Source: Rhynochetos jubatus (taxonomy: Eukaryota > Chordata > Aves > Eurypygiformes > Rhynochetidae). Taken from it: DNA of 64,000 nucleotides. The position numbers and the translations under genes were made by a program. The stretch is from NCBI GenBank assembly GCA_027574665.1, contig CM050648.1:39712700-39776699 (forward strand). The letters run 5' to 3'. Shown piece after piece: positions 11,130 to 22,903 of this stretch; positions within the stretch are counted from its first letter, which is position 1, and the number at the start of each line of letters is the position of its first letter. Below the pieces are notes generated by a model that was not told where the DNA came from, did no database searches, and saw nothing but the letters and a program-made list of their open reading frames with translations.

Positions 11130-14100
11130 AGGGTCAAATTATACAATGACAACTTCATGATGCAATAGCATGAGGGGTAAACAGCTAAAACATCGGGACA
11201 ACTGACATGCATTTACAATAAATATCAGAACTGAAAACACGTTAACCATCTGAAGTCTATGGAATACTTTGAAAACCTAATACGGTTTTCAGTGTCACGT
11301 GCTTGACACAGTATACAGTATTCCTCAGGAGCAAAATTCCTGACCAGCCAAGCACATACCGAGGGAGAGATGTGTGAGACTATTTCAAGGGTCTCCTCTT
11401 TTTGCAATATACTACAAAGCTGCTTCTCACAAACACTCAGGTTTCACTTGTATTCCCATGAGGTTTGCACACCTGGTTCTAGAAGCGCTCCAGACTTGAG
11501 TGTCATGTCCTGTCTTTGCAGATTTGACTCTGACCTGATGAAATTTTACTAGTTCACGCTGGTTAAAAAGTACCATCTCCCGGTTATATCACATGTTCCA
11601 GTGGAAAGCAGCTCCTTAGGAAGAATGACACAGGAATCTAATCCAGCAACTCTTGGAAGCATTCCTACTTGCTCTGAAAGCCTAAACCCGTATGGGAAGG
11701 AACTTGTGTTAATATTGTAATATGACTTTTGTGGTGTTGTTTGTTCTTTCCCCAGCGGTGTAAGTATCGTGCTGCTGCTTCCGTGACTTTTAACAACCCT
11801 CAGTCTAAGCGTAAGCGTAAAACTGCCCATGTCCCTCTCAATAGGTGGAAATGATTATGCAGGGACACAGTGAGATTAAAACTCAATAGCCCTTCTGCAA
11901 TAATATCCTCTTAGCACTGCTTACTCCAGAGTACAAATGTATTCTCCAGTTCAGCGTTTGGTAACTTCAGAAAAGGGTATGCTTTCTTCTCTGGAAAGAA
12001 TTCCGGCATCTGCTTACTGCTCATTAGAGGTCAGTAGTGAAGCACGGTGGAAAGGAAGAGTTGAGCAGTCATTTAAAGAGCTCAGGTCTGTTCAGAAGTT
12101 ATTTTACTGTATTTGAGACAGGGTAAAAAAAAAAAAAAAATCTGTTTTCCAGATGTGGAATTTAAACATCTTTTCTTAAAAGAGATTTCAGGTTAAAAGG
12201 CGTGAGGATATAGTTTGTGAATATTGGATTGAACATAAAAGTCATTAACTCCTTGGTAATATTTATTTTATAGTAGAGTATCCATCACTTGAATGCAAGC
12301 TAGATTATTTTTCAGGCAAAGCCAGTGGGTTTAAAGTACAAATGAAAGGTGTAATTATCTCAATACGCCTCCAGACAGAGATACACTACAGGAGAGAAAG
12401 TGACATTACGGCCTTAAGGACAGGGCGCGTGACTGTCACCTTCAGTTCTGACAAATCAGCACTAGAGATGTGGTGAGTGCAACCGAGACGTTTTAGGTTG
12501 TATGACCTGGGTTGTATTTTAATGTGGATGCCAAATGCGCAAACGCCTGCAATATAACGCTCACTTGGTCATCGGTGTCCCAAATGCACATCTGGTCTTC
12601 CAGTTTCAATACGCATCATTAAGACCTGTCTCCTCCACGGCCCACTGCGGCCCCAGTCCACTTCTCGCCATCGTTAAGACTCAGCTGGGTCCTACCCACT
12701 TTTTGTCAGGACCCTAAAATAGTAGTCCCCAAGAGACTAGCAGTTCATATCAGTGGAAATGGTGAAGCAGTTGAACACTTTAAAACCAGAGCTTTTTCAT
12801 ATTCCTGAATAAATAAACTGAAAAAAAATGAATTCCTCTGCAGGCATCGAATTCCAGAGTGAAGAATCGCTGCGGTGTTCATTTTGGTCTTCGGGACAGA
12901 ATGATTAACGTGCCAAATCAAATAAATTAGATATCATGCAAAGCTGGGTTATTTTTCAGGATTTAATAATGCAAAATCAATAGAAACATTTACTACATTC
13001 TGGTGCTTTCTGAACGTGGCCTGAGACAGTTTTTCAAAAAACAGTTTTTCAGCATTCGGGCTACAGTGAACTGCTGCCAAGGCGGTTCCTTGTAAACGGC
13101 GCCCAGAGGCCTCTGCAGCTGAACGTCCTCCTTCCCGCCCCTCTTGCGCTGTTGCCCAAAGCTTTAACTGAACATTTCAGCCTTTACATACAAGAATAAA
13201 CATCGCAGTCAATCAGCACAAACACGTGTCTGTCTCTTATGAAAGTTCAGGGCCTCACTTTATTTTTTGAAGAGTTTCTGTGAGCTTTGAGGTCAGGATA
13301 AAAAGGCACAGGTGCCTTTAAGAATCCAAAAGTCCAGTCCTTGTCTTCTCTGCCTTGTTCTCTCAACTTGACAAGGAGCTGGGCTCTTTCCTGTTGAAAT
13401 CAAACAAATCCTTCTTGATGACTTTTTCTGGAAGTTAGAATTACCTCTCAAAAGGGAATATTCCTTCGGTCAGTATCAGGGATATATACCCGTCACCATC
13501 CACGGTCCTTTCCAAGCTATCTGGATGCAATCACGTTCATCTCAACAGTAAAATTAATAGAATACCTTATTGTCATTTTTGATGTTGAGAAAAGTGTGGC
13601 TTGCGTTAAACATGGTTCGTTAAAGTGCCTAAAGAAATCAGGCGCTCAAAACGAAGTCTTTCTCTGCTGTGCAGGATGGAGTTCACAGTTTATATTGCCG
13701 TAGGAGGAAATCCATTAGCATATTCACTTTACCATTCTCACAGGAGATAGTTTTGTTTACCGGTACCAGGGACATAACATTTTTAAAGTGAGGTGGTAAA
13801 TGTCAATGAGGTGCATCAAGATCAACTGCATTTCTGAAAGAATCTCGGGGACGGACTGTGTATATTCAGATCCTGGAGCTGGTCCTGTTCAGTGGAAGAC
13901 AGCTCAAGATGAAGGTTTAATTGTGGAAGCATCCTAACAGGGAGCTAGTGGGATTTGACCCAAAATCAAAGTGGGATTTGACCCAATAGGTGGGCCTCAA
14001 AGGTGGGAAGTAACTGTATATGTTTCTAGGGAAGTCGAGACAGCCCCCCGCCCCAGGAAAAATGCCTAGAACAAAATTCTTTGATTTTCTACTGTATGAA

Positions 14101-14178
14101 ATGCAATCATAACCTAACCTGAGGCAGTGAGAAAAGAAACCCTTTTAGTTACTGGGCGTGAGGAGGCTCCTGCTGTGC
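11130..14178. other. Segment G, right part, no supported gene
   Basis: AT-richer non-coding sequence between the truncated pol and the LTR. It contains a 17-A run near 12,126 and only short open frames without domains. It is duplicated at 27,135-30,186, with a 3-bp indel near 13,747. I see no exon-like or RNA-gene-like structure. Confidence 0.5.
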
Positions 14179-14306
14179 AGGTGCTTGTGAGGTCACTGGT
14201 ACCTGAGGAGCTGATAGGCCAGGAGTAGGCACCTGGCTTCTGCAAGTGTTTGTGATGTCATAGGGCAGGAGCTGGCCCCTGGCTTGAGCAGGTGCTTGTG
14301 GTGTGA
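14179..14306 (+). repeat. CRE-like degenerate minisatellite, left part
   Basis: The core GTGCTTGTGATGTCA and close variants start near 14,181, 14,244 and 14,290, embedded in longer similar units such as the shared 'aggagctg' and 'ctggcttg' strings. More cores lie beyond the LTR near 14,801 and 14,863, and in X near 155 and 16,904. TGATGTCA and TGAGGTCA are close to cAMP-response-element and nuclear-receptor half-site sequences. Whether they bind anything is unknown. Confidence 0.6.
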
Positions 14307-14319
14307 CGGGATCCCAAGT

Positions 14320-14714
14320 TGTGGGATCATTTTTGGCAGAGGATGGTCATATGATACCAGAGCAAGAGTAGGCTGCAGTCAGCATTAGGCCGCAGCAGGC
14401 CGCCGCCCACGACCTTGAAGCGTACTTGAGAACACAAAAAGAGGAAGAGGAGCGATGAAGCAAGAGCAAAACCAGGAACCAAGCTGAGGGCTCCAGGATG
14501 TAGACGGTGACGGGGGCAGATAGCGCTAGCCAATCATGTATTAGCTTAAGGCGCGTGGACAACGTATGGCAAAACCAATGTAACCAATCAGCAAGGCTTG
14601 AGCGCGTGATCAGGAATTCAAACTGTATATATTGCAGCCGCTTCTTGCAAATAAAGGTCTTCAGTTACAACTCTCATCGAGTTGTGTTGGAGTCCATCAT
14701 CGATCGCCTCGTCA
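14320..14714 (+). mobile_element. Solo LTR, class II endogenous retrovirus, copy A
   Basis: This 395-bp LTR begins TGTGGGATC and ends GTCA. It is flanked on both sides by the 6-bp target-site duplication CCAAGT (14,314-14,319 and 14,715-14,720). Inside are CCAAT motifs near 14,530, 14,574 and 14,584, a TATA box at about 14,624-14,633 and a polyadenylation signal AATAAA at 14,650-14,655, followed by a short R-U5. Six-bp duplications are typical of alpha- and betaretroviruses. Two intact flanking duplications with no internal sequence indicate LTR-LTR recombination that removed the provirus. The same insertion in block B (30,328-30,722) keeps internal sequence. The two LTRs differ at only a handful of bases. 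Confidence 0.95.
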
Positions 14715-14796
14715 CCAAGTGACCGGCCCACTGCAGCAGCTCATCTTCTCACCGAGGGCTGAGCTGCTGACAGGCAGGAGTGTGCAGCTGGGCTAC

Positions 14797-14880
14797 GCCC
14801 GTGCTTGTGATGTCAATGGTGGCTGAGAGCTACCAGGGCCGGAGCACGCAGCTGGCTTGTGCAGGTGCTTGTGATGTCAT
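14797..14880 (+). repeat. CRE-like degenerate minisatellite, right part
   Basis: Two further GTGCTTGTGATGTCA cores start near 14,801 and 14,863, 62 bp apart, directly downstream of the solo LTR. Together with the left part they show that the retrovirus integrated inside this short repeat cluster. Confidence 0.6.
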
Positions 14881-15011
14881 ATGTGCTTGAGTAGGTGATG
14901 GGTATGAGCGTTCCTGCCACCGGCGACATAAACACCTGCAAAGTCAGGTTCCCACGTCGGCCGTAGGAGCTACCCAGCCACCAGTACATCAAAGCAGCAC
15001 AACTGGGACAT

Positions 15012-15094
15012 GGTGTAGTGGACTTGGTAGTGTTAGGTGAATGGTCGGACTCAGTGATCCCAACGTCCTTGTCCAAGCTCATGATTCTATGACT
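15012..15094 (+). mobile_element. CR1 retroposon 3' end fragment (probable)
   Basis: The stretch reads like the CR1 3' terminus: a 'ggtcggactcagtgatccc' section, then a 'cttgtccaagct' section, then the octamer-like tail atgattctatgac. The match is diverged and short, and has been judged by eye from knowledge of the family. It lies in segment H between the solo LTR and block B. Confidence 0.6.
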
Positions 15095-15854
15095 GTAAAA
15101 CCGTCCCCAAGCAGCTTTGGACCGAGCTGCACAAAGGGCACCAGCAGCCCATCCCGTCCCTCCTCCCAGGACCACCTCTGTCAGGGAAGAGCTCAGAGGG
15201 TCCTTCTAGAGACATGGAGCTCTGCCGGCTGGCCCACCTGCCCCCAGGTCCCTCCAGGAAGACTTTTAACGCCTGTTCAGCTTTTGGGATCACCTTGGAA
15301 CAACAATACTCATTTGGTCCCCACAGGCAGAAAAACCAAAGCCAGAATTAAAAACCCGTCTTGAACTTGCATATGTGATTCATGGGGTAGTTTCCCTCTG
15401 TGAGTCAATTGGTGGAAACCGGTAACTGGGGGGACTGGTAGGAGCACGAATGTTGTACGTCCAGTGAGCTCCTGGCACTTGGGCTGGCACGTTTTGCGTT
15501 GTGAAGCCCCCTGAGCACCCAGGCAGCAGCACCTGCAGAAAACACAGAGAGCTGCCTGCTGCTGTCTGCCTGCAAAAGTGGGGGACAAGGAGCCCTCCAG
15601 GGCCAGGCAAGTGTTCATCCCATCCCCACCAGCCCCACAGCAGTGCCACAGACCAAAGCCAGGTGTGGGGTTGAGCTTGGGAGGGGACCAGGGTGAAACC
15701 TCCCCAGCCTCTGCCCCAGTGTGACACCACTCAGTCAGGAGAAATGCCCAAGCCAGGACTGGAGGGAAATGAGAGGTGCTGGGCCAGGAGGCACTGTGTG
15801 ACAGGGAAAGGCTGGGGCAAACCAGGACCCTCAGTGGGCAATGGCAATGATATC

Positions 15855-16385
15855 CACTCTGAGCAGGTTGGGGGCAGGATTCAAACGAGATTCCCCAGGA
15901 GGAGCCAGGGGAAGAAGAGATACCCTGCGCAGGGCAGTGACAATACTAAATGCCCCATACAGGGCAGGGGCAAAACTAGCCACCTCAGTTTGAGCAGGGG
16001 CATAAAAGGCCACGTGAGCAGGGCTGGAGTAAATCCAGGCATGCTGTGGTGGGAAGGGTAATGTAATGAGCCTCCACAAGACAAAGAGGGGAAAAGCTCA
16101 GCCATCCCAAAAGGGGCATGGTGAAAGGAAGCCACCCGAGCAAGGCAGTGGCCGAACTGGAGGCCATAAGCGAAGACATAAAAAGAAAAAAGCCTCCCTG
16201 AGCAGAGCAGGGGCAAAGCTTACTGCCCAGAGCTGAGCAAGAGCACAACTAACTGCCCCAAGCAGGACTTGGGAAAACCAGATGCTGTGAGCGGGGCAAG
16301 GGCCAAACCGGACAGCTCAAGCGGGACAGGAATAACAACCAGCTGCCTCGTCAGGGCAGGAGCAACACTCACTGCCCTCTGAGTG
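15855..16385 (+). repeat. Degenerate minisatellite with 'gagcagggcaggggcaaa' core
   Basis: Strings such as cagggcagtgacaa, cagggcaggggcaaaac, gagcaggggcataaaa, gagcagagcaggggcaaag and gagcggggcaagggccaaac recur roughly every 35-45 bp, each followed by a cytosine-rich 'ctgcccc' type segment. Unit length and sequence drift strongly. I could not define an exact consensus. Confidence 0.65.
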
Positions 16386-16749
16386 AGTCAAGGGGTTAAA
16401 CACGATGCTAAAGAGCCCCCCACACGCCTTTTTTTCGAGTTCCAGGGTGAGAGAGTAGCTGGGTGGGGGCCTGGCAGCCAGCCAAGGTCCACCCAGCGCA
16501 GTTGCTGCAGGTGTTCCTCTGGCAGCATTAGTTCAGTCCTCTCGTGGCTCTACCTTGGCGGGGGGTAGGTAAAATTATTTGGAAATGAACCTGTAAAAGA
16601 CCAGGTGCTTTGCTACACGAGTGTCATGGACACAGTCCTGTACCTGGGAGGAGTGGAAAAGAAACCCTCAGACACTCGTATGCTCCAGCCAAAGCTGTGA
16701 ACAGGCACACTCACCGCCGTGGGCAGGGTTTGATTCATCTGGCTCGGGA

Positions 16750-17677
16750 AAGAGGCGGCAGCTCTGCCGGCAGACAAACAGCCCTTTGCCAGCAGCACGC
16801 GGGGAAGCCCAGCGGCTGCCGGCTGTGGGAGGTGCCTGGGCTGTGGAGGCTGCATGGTCACGTGACTTGAGGGGACACTCCCGTGTCACAAAGGGCACCC
16901 GCCCGGTGCTTGTGAGGTCACCGCCTGGCCTGGGCTTGAGGTGCTGCAACGTGGGCCAGCACAAGCCAGTTGGGCTGAGGCGGCCTTCAGGGTAACTTGG
17001 CTCCTCCTTTGCTATTGGCATGGCTACTTCTCTATCTCCAGACCTTTGCAGAGGTAATTATGATTTGACTCTTGGGACAGATCATAGAGTGGGGAGATAC
17101 GGGATAAATGTATAAGCTGGTCTGTACCTTCTGAGCTGTAGGCTGAGCTATTACACCTTTACAGGCTGGCCAGGGCTGCGGGAAGAGTTCCTATTTGCCA
17201 ATTCTTATTTCTTTGCCATATCCTAGGGTAGGTAAGTAGGGGGGTGGCGGTGTAGCCTGAGGTGCTGGGCTCAGCCTAGAACGACAAGAAGCCCACCATG
17301 GCTGATGCAGCAGGAAGGGAGACAGAAAAGGCGATGGCAAAGGCAGCCGTTAAAAGTAGCGGCTGAAAGCCGGTCACTCCTGTATACAACATGGGCAAGT
17401 GTGGGCTGCAGAGCCAGAGTGCTCGGCCTCTAGGACTAGCCATGGGGAAGCAGCAGGTCCTCTTCAGAGAAGGTGACACACAATGCAGCCTTTCAAAAGG
17501 CCTTGCTATTTGTCGTAAATTGGAGTTCTGTGACAGGGACAGTCGGGCCATCAGCCTGCAGCTCTGCAGGGGGCTATTTTAACCATTTTGTCGAGCTACA
17601 ATAATTTCAGGTGGCGGGATTGCCATTGATGTCTTACTGGAGTGCATCCTTACATCCTTTGTCATACAAACTGTCAC
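16750..17677. other. Left flank (X) of array B
   Basis: Copy of 1-928 with no change I noticed. It includes the GTGCTTGTGAGGTCA element and the ATG at 17,629 that opens the gag-derived frame. No gene is supported. Confidence 0.6.
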
Positions 17678-20600
17678 CAGTGCCAGTTCATCCAGTGGCT
17701 CCAGCCCCCAGTCAAACATGGCACTCTGTGGAAACTCTCCCTCGGCGCTGCCCCAGGAAGAGAACACACTCTGAGATGGGGAAGAAGCCACAGGGAAGCC
17801 AAGACAACAGCCCACCTCCCAAGCGGAGACGCACGTGCTGCGCAGAAAGGCAGGATCACGCTCACGGTCAGCTGGCGCACAGCGGTGGGAACCTCTCCGG
17901 GTCAACCCAAGTTGAGAAACACTGGGATGGCAGGAGCTCAGTGGGGGAAGGTGTGCACCCCTTGAGTGGCCACCCGGCAGACTCACGTCCTGCTGCAGGA
18001 AGTTGGCAGCAGCTGGGTGCACACTCACTTGAACAACGGGTGCTCCCGCCAGTGCCAGTTCACTCAGCGGCTCCAGCCCCCATTCAAACACGGCACTCTG
18101 TGGGAACTCTCCCTTGGCGCTGCCCCAGGAAGAGAACACACTCGGAGATGGGGAAGAAGCCACAGGGAAGCCAAGACAACAGCCCACCTCCCAAGCGGAG
18201 ACGCACGTGCTGCGAACAAGGGCAGGATCACGCTCACGGTCAGCAGGCGCACAGTGGTGGGAACCTCTCCGGGTTTTCCCATGGTAAGAGAAACGGGGGT
18301 GGCAGGAGCTCAGTGGGGGAAGGTGTGCACGCCTTGAGTGGCCACCCGACAGACTCACGTGCTGCTGCAGGAAGTTGGCAGCAGCTGGGTGCACACTCAC
18401 TTGAACAACGTGTGCTCCCGCCAGTGCCAGTTCACCCAGCGGCTCCAGCCTCCAGTCAAACACGGCACTCTGTGGCAGCTTCCCCTCAGCGCTGCCCCAG
18501 GAAAAGAGCACACTCGGAGATGGGGAAGAAGCCACAGGGAAGCCAAGATGACGACCCAGCTCCCAAGTGGAGACGCACGCGCTGCGAACAAGGGCAGGAT
18601 CACGCTCACGGTCAGCAGGCGCACAGCGGCGGGAACCTCTCCGGGTCTTCCCATGGTAAGAGAAACGGGGATGGCAGGAGCTCAGTGGGGGAAGGTGTGC
18701 ACGCCTTGAGTGGCCAACCGACAGACTCACGTCCTGCTGCAGGAAGTTGGCAGCAGCTGGGTGCACACTCACTTGAACAACGTGTGCTCCCGCCAGCGCA
18801 AGTTCACCCAGCAGCTCCAGCCTCCAGTCAAACACGGCACTCGGTGGGAGCTTCCCCTCGGCGCTGCCCCAGGAAAAGAACACACGAGGAGATGGGGATG
18901 AGCCTGCAGCGAAGCCGAGACGACGTCCCAGCTCCCAAGTGGAGACGCACGCGCTGCGAACAAGGGCAGGATCACGCTCACGGTCAGCAGGCGCACAGCG
19001 GCGGGAACCTCTCCGGGTCTTCCCATGGTAAGAGAAACGGGGATGGCAGGAGCTCAGTGGGGGAAGGTGTGCACGCCTTGAGTGGCCAACCGACAGACTC
19101 ACGTCCTGCTGCAGGAAGTTGGCAGCAGCTGGGTGCACACTCACTTGAACAACGTGTGCTCCCGCCAGCGCCAGTTCACCCAGCAGCTCCAGCCTCCAGT
19201 CAAACACGGCACTCGGTGGGAGCTTCCCCTCGGCGCTGCCCCAGGAAAAGAACACACGAGGAGATGGGGATGAGCCTGCAGCGAAGCCGAGACGACGTCC
19301 CAGCTCCCAAGTGGAGACGCACGCGCTGCGAACAAGGGCAGGATCACGCTCACGGTCAGCAGGCGCACAGCGGCGGGAACCTCTCCGGGTCTTCCCATGG
19401 TAAGAGAAACGGGGGTGGCAGGAGCTCAGTGGGGGAAGGTGTGCACGCCTTGAGTGGCCACCCGACAGACTCACGTCCTGCTGCAGGAAGTTGGCAGCAG
19501 CTGGGTGCACACTCACTTGAACAACGTGTGCTCCCACCAGTGCCAGTTCACCCAGCAGCTCCAGCCTCCAGTCAAACACGGCACGCGGTGGGAGCTTCCC
19601 CTCGGCGCTGCCCCAGGAAAAGAACACACGAGGAGATGGGGATGAGCCTGCAGAGAAGCCGAGACGACAACCCAGCTCCCAAGTTGAGACGCACGCGCTG
19701 CGAACAAGGGCAGGATCACACTCACGGTCAGCAGGCGCACAGCGGCGGGAACCTCTCCGGGTCTTCCCATGGTAAGAGAAACGGGGGTGGCAGGAGCTCA
19801 GTGGGGGAAGGTGTGCACCCCTTGAGTGGCCACCCGAGAGACTCACGTCCTGCTGCAGGAAGTTGGCAGCAGCTGGGTGCACACTCATTTGAACAACGTG
19901 TGCCCCCGCCAGCGCCAGTTCACCCAGCAGCTCCAGCCTCCAGTCAAACACTGCACTCGGTGGGAGCTTCCCCTCGGCGCTGCCCCAGGAAAAGAACACA
20001 CGAGGAGATGGGGATGAGCCTGCAGCGAAGCCGAGACGACGTCCCAGCTCCCAAGTGGAGACGCACGCGCTGCGAACAAGGGCAGGATCACGCTCACGGT
20101 CAGCAGGCGCACAGCGGCGGGAACCTCTCCGGGTCTTCCCATGGTAAGAGAAACGGGGGTGGCAGGAGCTCAGTGGGGGAAGGTGTGCACCCCTTGAGTG
20201 GCCACCCGAGAGACTCACGTGCTGCTGCAGGAAGTTGGCAGCAGCTGGGTGCACACTCACTTGAACAACGTGTGCTCCCGCCAGTGCCAGTTCACCCAGC
20301 AGCTCCAGCCTCCAGTCAAACACGGCACTCGGTGGGAGCTTCCCCTCGGCGCTGCCCCAGGAAAAGAACACACGCGGAGATGGGGATGAGCCTGCAGAGA
20401 AGCCAAGGCGACGACCCAGCTCCCAAGTTGAGACGCACGCGCTGCGAACAAGGGCAGGATCACGCTCACGGTCAGCAGGCGCACAGCGGCGGGAACCTCT
20501 CCGGGTCTTCCCATGGTAAGAGAAACGGGGGTGGCAGGAGCTCAGTGGGGGAAGGTGTGCACCCCTTGAGTGGCCACCCGAGAGACTCACGTCCTGCTGC

Positions 20601-22308
20601 AGGAAGTTGGCAGCAGCTGGGTGCACACTCACTTGAACAACGTGTGCCCCCGCCAGCGCCAGTTCACCCAGCAGCTCCAGCCTCCAGTCAAACACGGCAC
20701 TTGGTGGGAGCTTCCCCTCGGCGCTGCCCCAGGAAAAGAACACACGCGGAGATGGGGATGAGCCTGCAGAGAAGCCAAGGCGACGACCCAGCTCCCAAGT
20801 TGAGACGCACGTGCTGCGAACAAGGGCAGGATCACGCTCACGGTCAGCAGGCGCACAGCGGCGGGAACCTCTCCGGGTCTTCCCATGGTAAGAGAAAGGG
20901 GGGTGGCAGGAGCTCAGTGGGGGAAGGTGTGCACCCCTTGAGTGGCCACCCGAGAGACTCACGTCCTGCTGCAGGAAGTTGGCAGCAGCTGGGTGCACAC
21001 TCATTGGAACAACGTGTGCTCCCACCAGTGCCAGTTCACCCAGCAGCTCCAGCCTCCAGTCAAACACGGCACTCGGTGGGAGCTTCCCCTCGGCGCTGCC
21101 CCAGGAAAAGAACACACGAGGAGATGGGGATGAGCCTGCAGCGAAGCCGAGACGACGTCCCAGCTCCCAAGTGGAGACGCACGCGCTGCGAACAAGGGCA
21201 GGATCACGCTCACGGTCAGCAGGCGCACAGCGGCGGGAACCTCTCCGGGTCTTCCCATGGTAAGAGAAACGGGGGTGGCAGGAGCTCAGTGGGGGAAGGT
21301 GTGCACGCCTTGAGTGGCCAACCGACAGACTCACGTCCTGCTGCAGGAAGTTGGCAGCAGCTGGGTGCACACTCACTTGAACAACGTGTGCTCCCGCCAG
21401 CGCCAGTTCACCCAGCAGCTCCAGCCTCCAGTCAAACACGGCACTCGGTGGGAGCTTCCCCTCGGCGCTGCCCCAGGAAAAGAACACACGCGGAGATGGG
21501 GATGAGCCTGCAGAGAAGCCAAGGCGACGACCCAGCTCCCAAGTTGAGACGCACGCGCTGCGAACAAGGGCAGGATCACGCTCACGGTCAGCAGGCGCAC
21601 AGCGGCGGGAACCTCTCCGGGTCTTCCCATGGTAAGAGAAACGGGGGTGGCAGGAGCTCAGTGGGGGAAGGTGTGCACCCCTTGAGTGGCCACCCGACAG
21701 ACTCACGTCCTGCTGCAGGAAGTTGGCAGCAGCTGGGTGCACACTCACTTGAACAACGTGTGCTCCCGCCAGTGCCAGTTCACCCAGCAGCTCCAGCCTC
21801 CAGTCAAACACGGCACTCGGTGGGAGCTTCCCCTCGGCGCTGCCCCAGGAAAAGAACACACGCGGAGATGGGGATGAGCCTGCAGAGAAGCCAAGGCGAC
21901 GACCCAGCTCCCAAGTGGAGACGCACGCGCTGCGAACAAGGGCAGGATCACGCTCACGGTCAGCAGGCGCACAGCGGCGGGAACCTCTCCGGGTCTTCCC
22001 ATGGTAAGAGAAACGGGGGTGGCAGGAGCTCAGTGGGGGAAGGTGTGCACCCCTTGAGTGGCCACCCGAGAGACTCACGTCCTGCTGCAGGAAGTTGGCA
22101 GCAGCTGGGTGCACACTCACTTGAACAACGTGTGCTCCCGCCAGTGCCAGTTCACCCAGCGGCTCCAGCCTCCAGTCAAACACGGCACTCTGCTGCAGCT
22201 TCCCCTCAGCGCTGCCCCAGGAAAAGAACACACACGGAGATGGGGATGAGCCTGCGGCGAATCCGAGATGACGGCCCAGCTCCCAAGTGCAGACGCACGC
22301 GCTGCTAA
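17629..22308 (+). pseudogene. Gag-derived repeat reading frame, array B, uninterrupted
   Basis: From the ATG at 17,629 to the TAA at 22,306-22,308 this frame is open for 1,559 codons. It crosses all units without a stop, unlike array A, which has one. The product would be about twelve 124-residue repeats with proline-rich, twin basic and Gly/Ser/His segments, and a very high Arg/Lys content. The frame is that of gag (compare 30,894-31,403). Each unit also contains ATG|GTAAGAG and CTGCTGCAG|G, which would splice out 87 bp per unit and keep the frame. No dedicated promoter is visible. It may be transcribed from a retroviral or cryptic promoter, or not at all. I mark it as a pseudogene because expression is unproven. 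Confidence 0.5.
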
Positions 22309-22513
22309 CAAGGGCAGGATCACGCTCACGGTCAGCAGGTGCACAGTGGTGGGAACCCCTCAGGGTCTTCCCATGGTGAGAGAAACGGGGATGGCAGGAG
22401 CTCAGTGGGGGAAGGTGTGCACCCCTTGAGTGGCCACCCGACAGACTCAGGTCCTGCTGCGGGAAGTTGGCAGCAGCTGGGTGCACACTCACTTGAACAA
22501 CGTGTGCTCCCGC
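17678..22513 (+). repeat. 372-bp gag-derived tandem array B, 13 units
   Basis: Thirteen full 372-bp units start at 17,678, followed by a partial start at 22,514. The left edge differs from array A: a second edge-type unit (HSEMGKKPQGSQDNSPPPKR version) follows the first, where A has only one. The three-unit higher-order pattern of array A is not kept here. The ctcccaccag variant occurs near 19,531 and 21,019, four units apart. The arrays have therefore been reshuffled independently since the block duplicated. Confidence 0.97.
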
Positions 22514-22903
22514 CACTGCCAGTTCACCCAGCGGCTGCAGCCCCTGACCAGAGCAATTAAAAACAAGCTTGCCAAAGACTCAATTGTCCTGTGTAGCCTG
22601 GGATGAGAGCGCGCCCAAGGGAAAGCGGCCGAGGACAGATGTAAGCAATCTGGTGATCAGATTCAGAGAGGAATGCAAGAAAATGAAGAGTGAAAAGTAA
22701 TCCAAAGGGAACTCTGGAGGGTAGGACTAAGCATTGAGTATCCCCAGCAAATGCTGTCTCACTCTTTGCCAGTTATTTCAGGTGCACGACTTACAGCCAA
22801 AAGCGTTCAGTACTGGTGACAGAGCTTGCTGTCACAACCTGGAATTTACCACCAAAGGCCGCAGACAAACATTAGCAAAAGAACGCTAACCAAGCATCAA
22901 AAT
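22514..22903. repeat. Right flank (F) of array B
   Basis: Copy of 6,509-6,898 and of 31,669-32,058. It begins with a partial array unit and continues with non-array sequence into segment G. Confidence 0.9.

Larger units (their letters stand above)
1..14714. repeat. Segmental duplication, block A
   Basis: Block A is repeated as block B at 16,750-30,722. Positions 1-928 match 16,750-17,677 at a constant offset of 16,749. From the right edge of the array (6,509) the offset becomes 16,005, and from about 13,747 it becomes 16,008 because of a 3-bp indel. The 744-bp change equals two 372-bp array units. Outside the array the copies differ only at scattered single bases, for example near 8,406, 8,748, 9,316 and 9,483, so the duplication is recent. 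The match ends exactly at the 3' end of the LTR (14,714 and 30,722), because A continues into host flank and B into provirus. The block probably extends to 16,749, with segment H as its right end. What lies left of base 1 cannot be seen. Confidence 0.97.
14721..16749. other. Segment H, host flank right of the solo LTR
   Basis: This is single-copy within the window and separates the solo LTR from block B. It contains the CRE-like repeats, a probable CR1 tail and a degenerate GC-rich minisatellite. Short open frames on both strands have no recognisable domains. Its absence after the block B LTR fits loss of the right part of block B in a rearrangement. Confidence 0.6.
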
